From Candidatus Segetimicrobium genomatis (GTDB lineage Bacteria > Sysuimicrobiota > Sysuimicrobiia > Sysuimicrobiales > Segetimicrobiaceae), in assembly GCA_005883865.1 (NCBI GenBank), contig VBAO01000400.1:1-6154 (forward strand): a stretch of 6,154 nt of DNA. The letters run 5' to 3'. Shown one piece after another: positions 6,138 through 6,154 of the stretch (position 1 is the first letter of the stretch; each line of letters begins with the position of its first letter). The notes beneath the pieces were generated by a model. That model did no database searches. It was not told the DNA's origin and worked only from the letters and a program-made list of their open reading frames with translations. The position numbers and the translations under genes are program-made.

Positions 6138-6154
6138 GCGATCGTCTTTTGATT

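Overview
This window carries a bacterial protein quality-control cluster, all on the minus strand. Read in the direction of transcription (high to low coordinates) the order is tRNA-Leu(TAG), tig (trigger factor), clpP, clpX and lon. The DNA is GC-rich by eye, with G or C favoured at third codon positions. The tig-clpP-clpX-lon order is common and ancient in bacteria, so it identifies a bacterial chromosome but no particular phylum. I would say only that this is a GC-rich, probably uncultured bacterium. No mobile element, CRISPR array, phage gene or unknown accessory gene is visible.

Layout: 6051-6137 is a class II tRNA gene without an encoded CCA. At 5911-6050 lies the tig leader, with a good sigma-70-type promoter (extended -10) and, almost at the predicted transcript start, a perfect 14-bp inverted repeat with a 5-nt loop. 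tig (4639-5910) and clpP (4009-4635) are separated by 3 bp, as are clpP and clpX (2775-4005), so these three look like one translationally coupled unit. A 171-bp gap with an AT-rich patch precedes lon (147-2603), which may also have its own promoter. A 12-bp GC-rich stem-loop follows the lon stop and is its probable terminator. Bases 1-87 hold no supportable gene.

How the genes work together: trigger factor meets nascent chains at the ribosome exit tunnel. ClpX unfolds tagged or damaged proteins and feeds them to the ClpP chamber. Lon degrades misfolded and regulatory proteins alone.

Four features are unusual. (1) clpX is broken in this sequence: about 44 nt (roughly 15 codons) is missing just after the pore-2 region, leaving the two halves in different frames, although both halves are otherwise well conserved. 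This is either a recent lesion or a sequencing/assembly error. (2) ClpP has Asn at the catalytic-triad Asp position. (3) Lon starts with a run of five tetrapeptides of the EQKS type. (4) Trigger factor has a shortened FKBP-like domain. I find no convincing undescribed system; these are oddities in a housekeeping locus.
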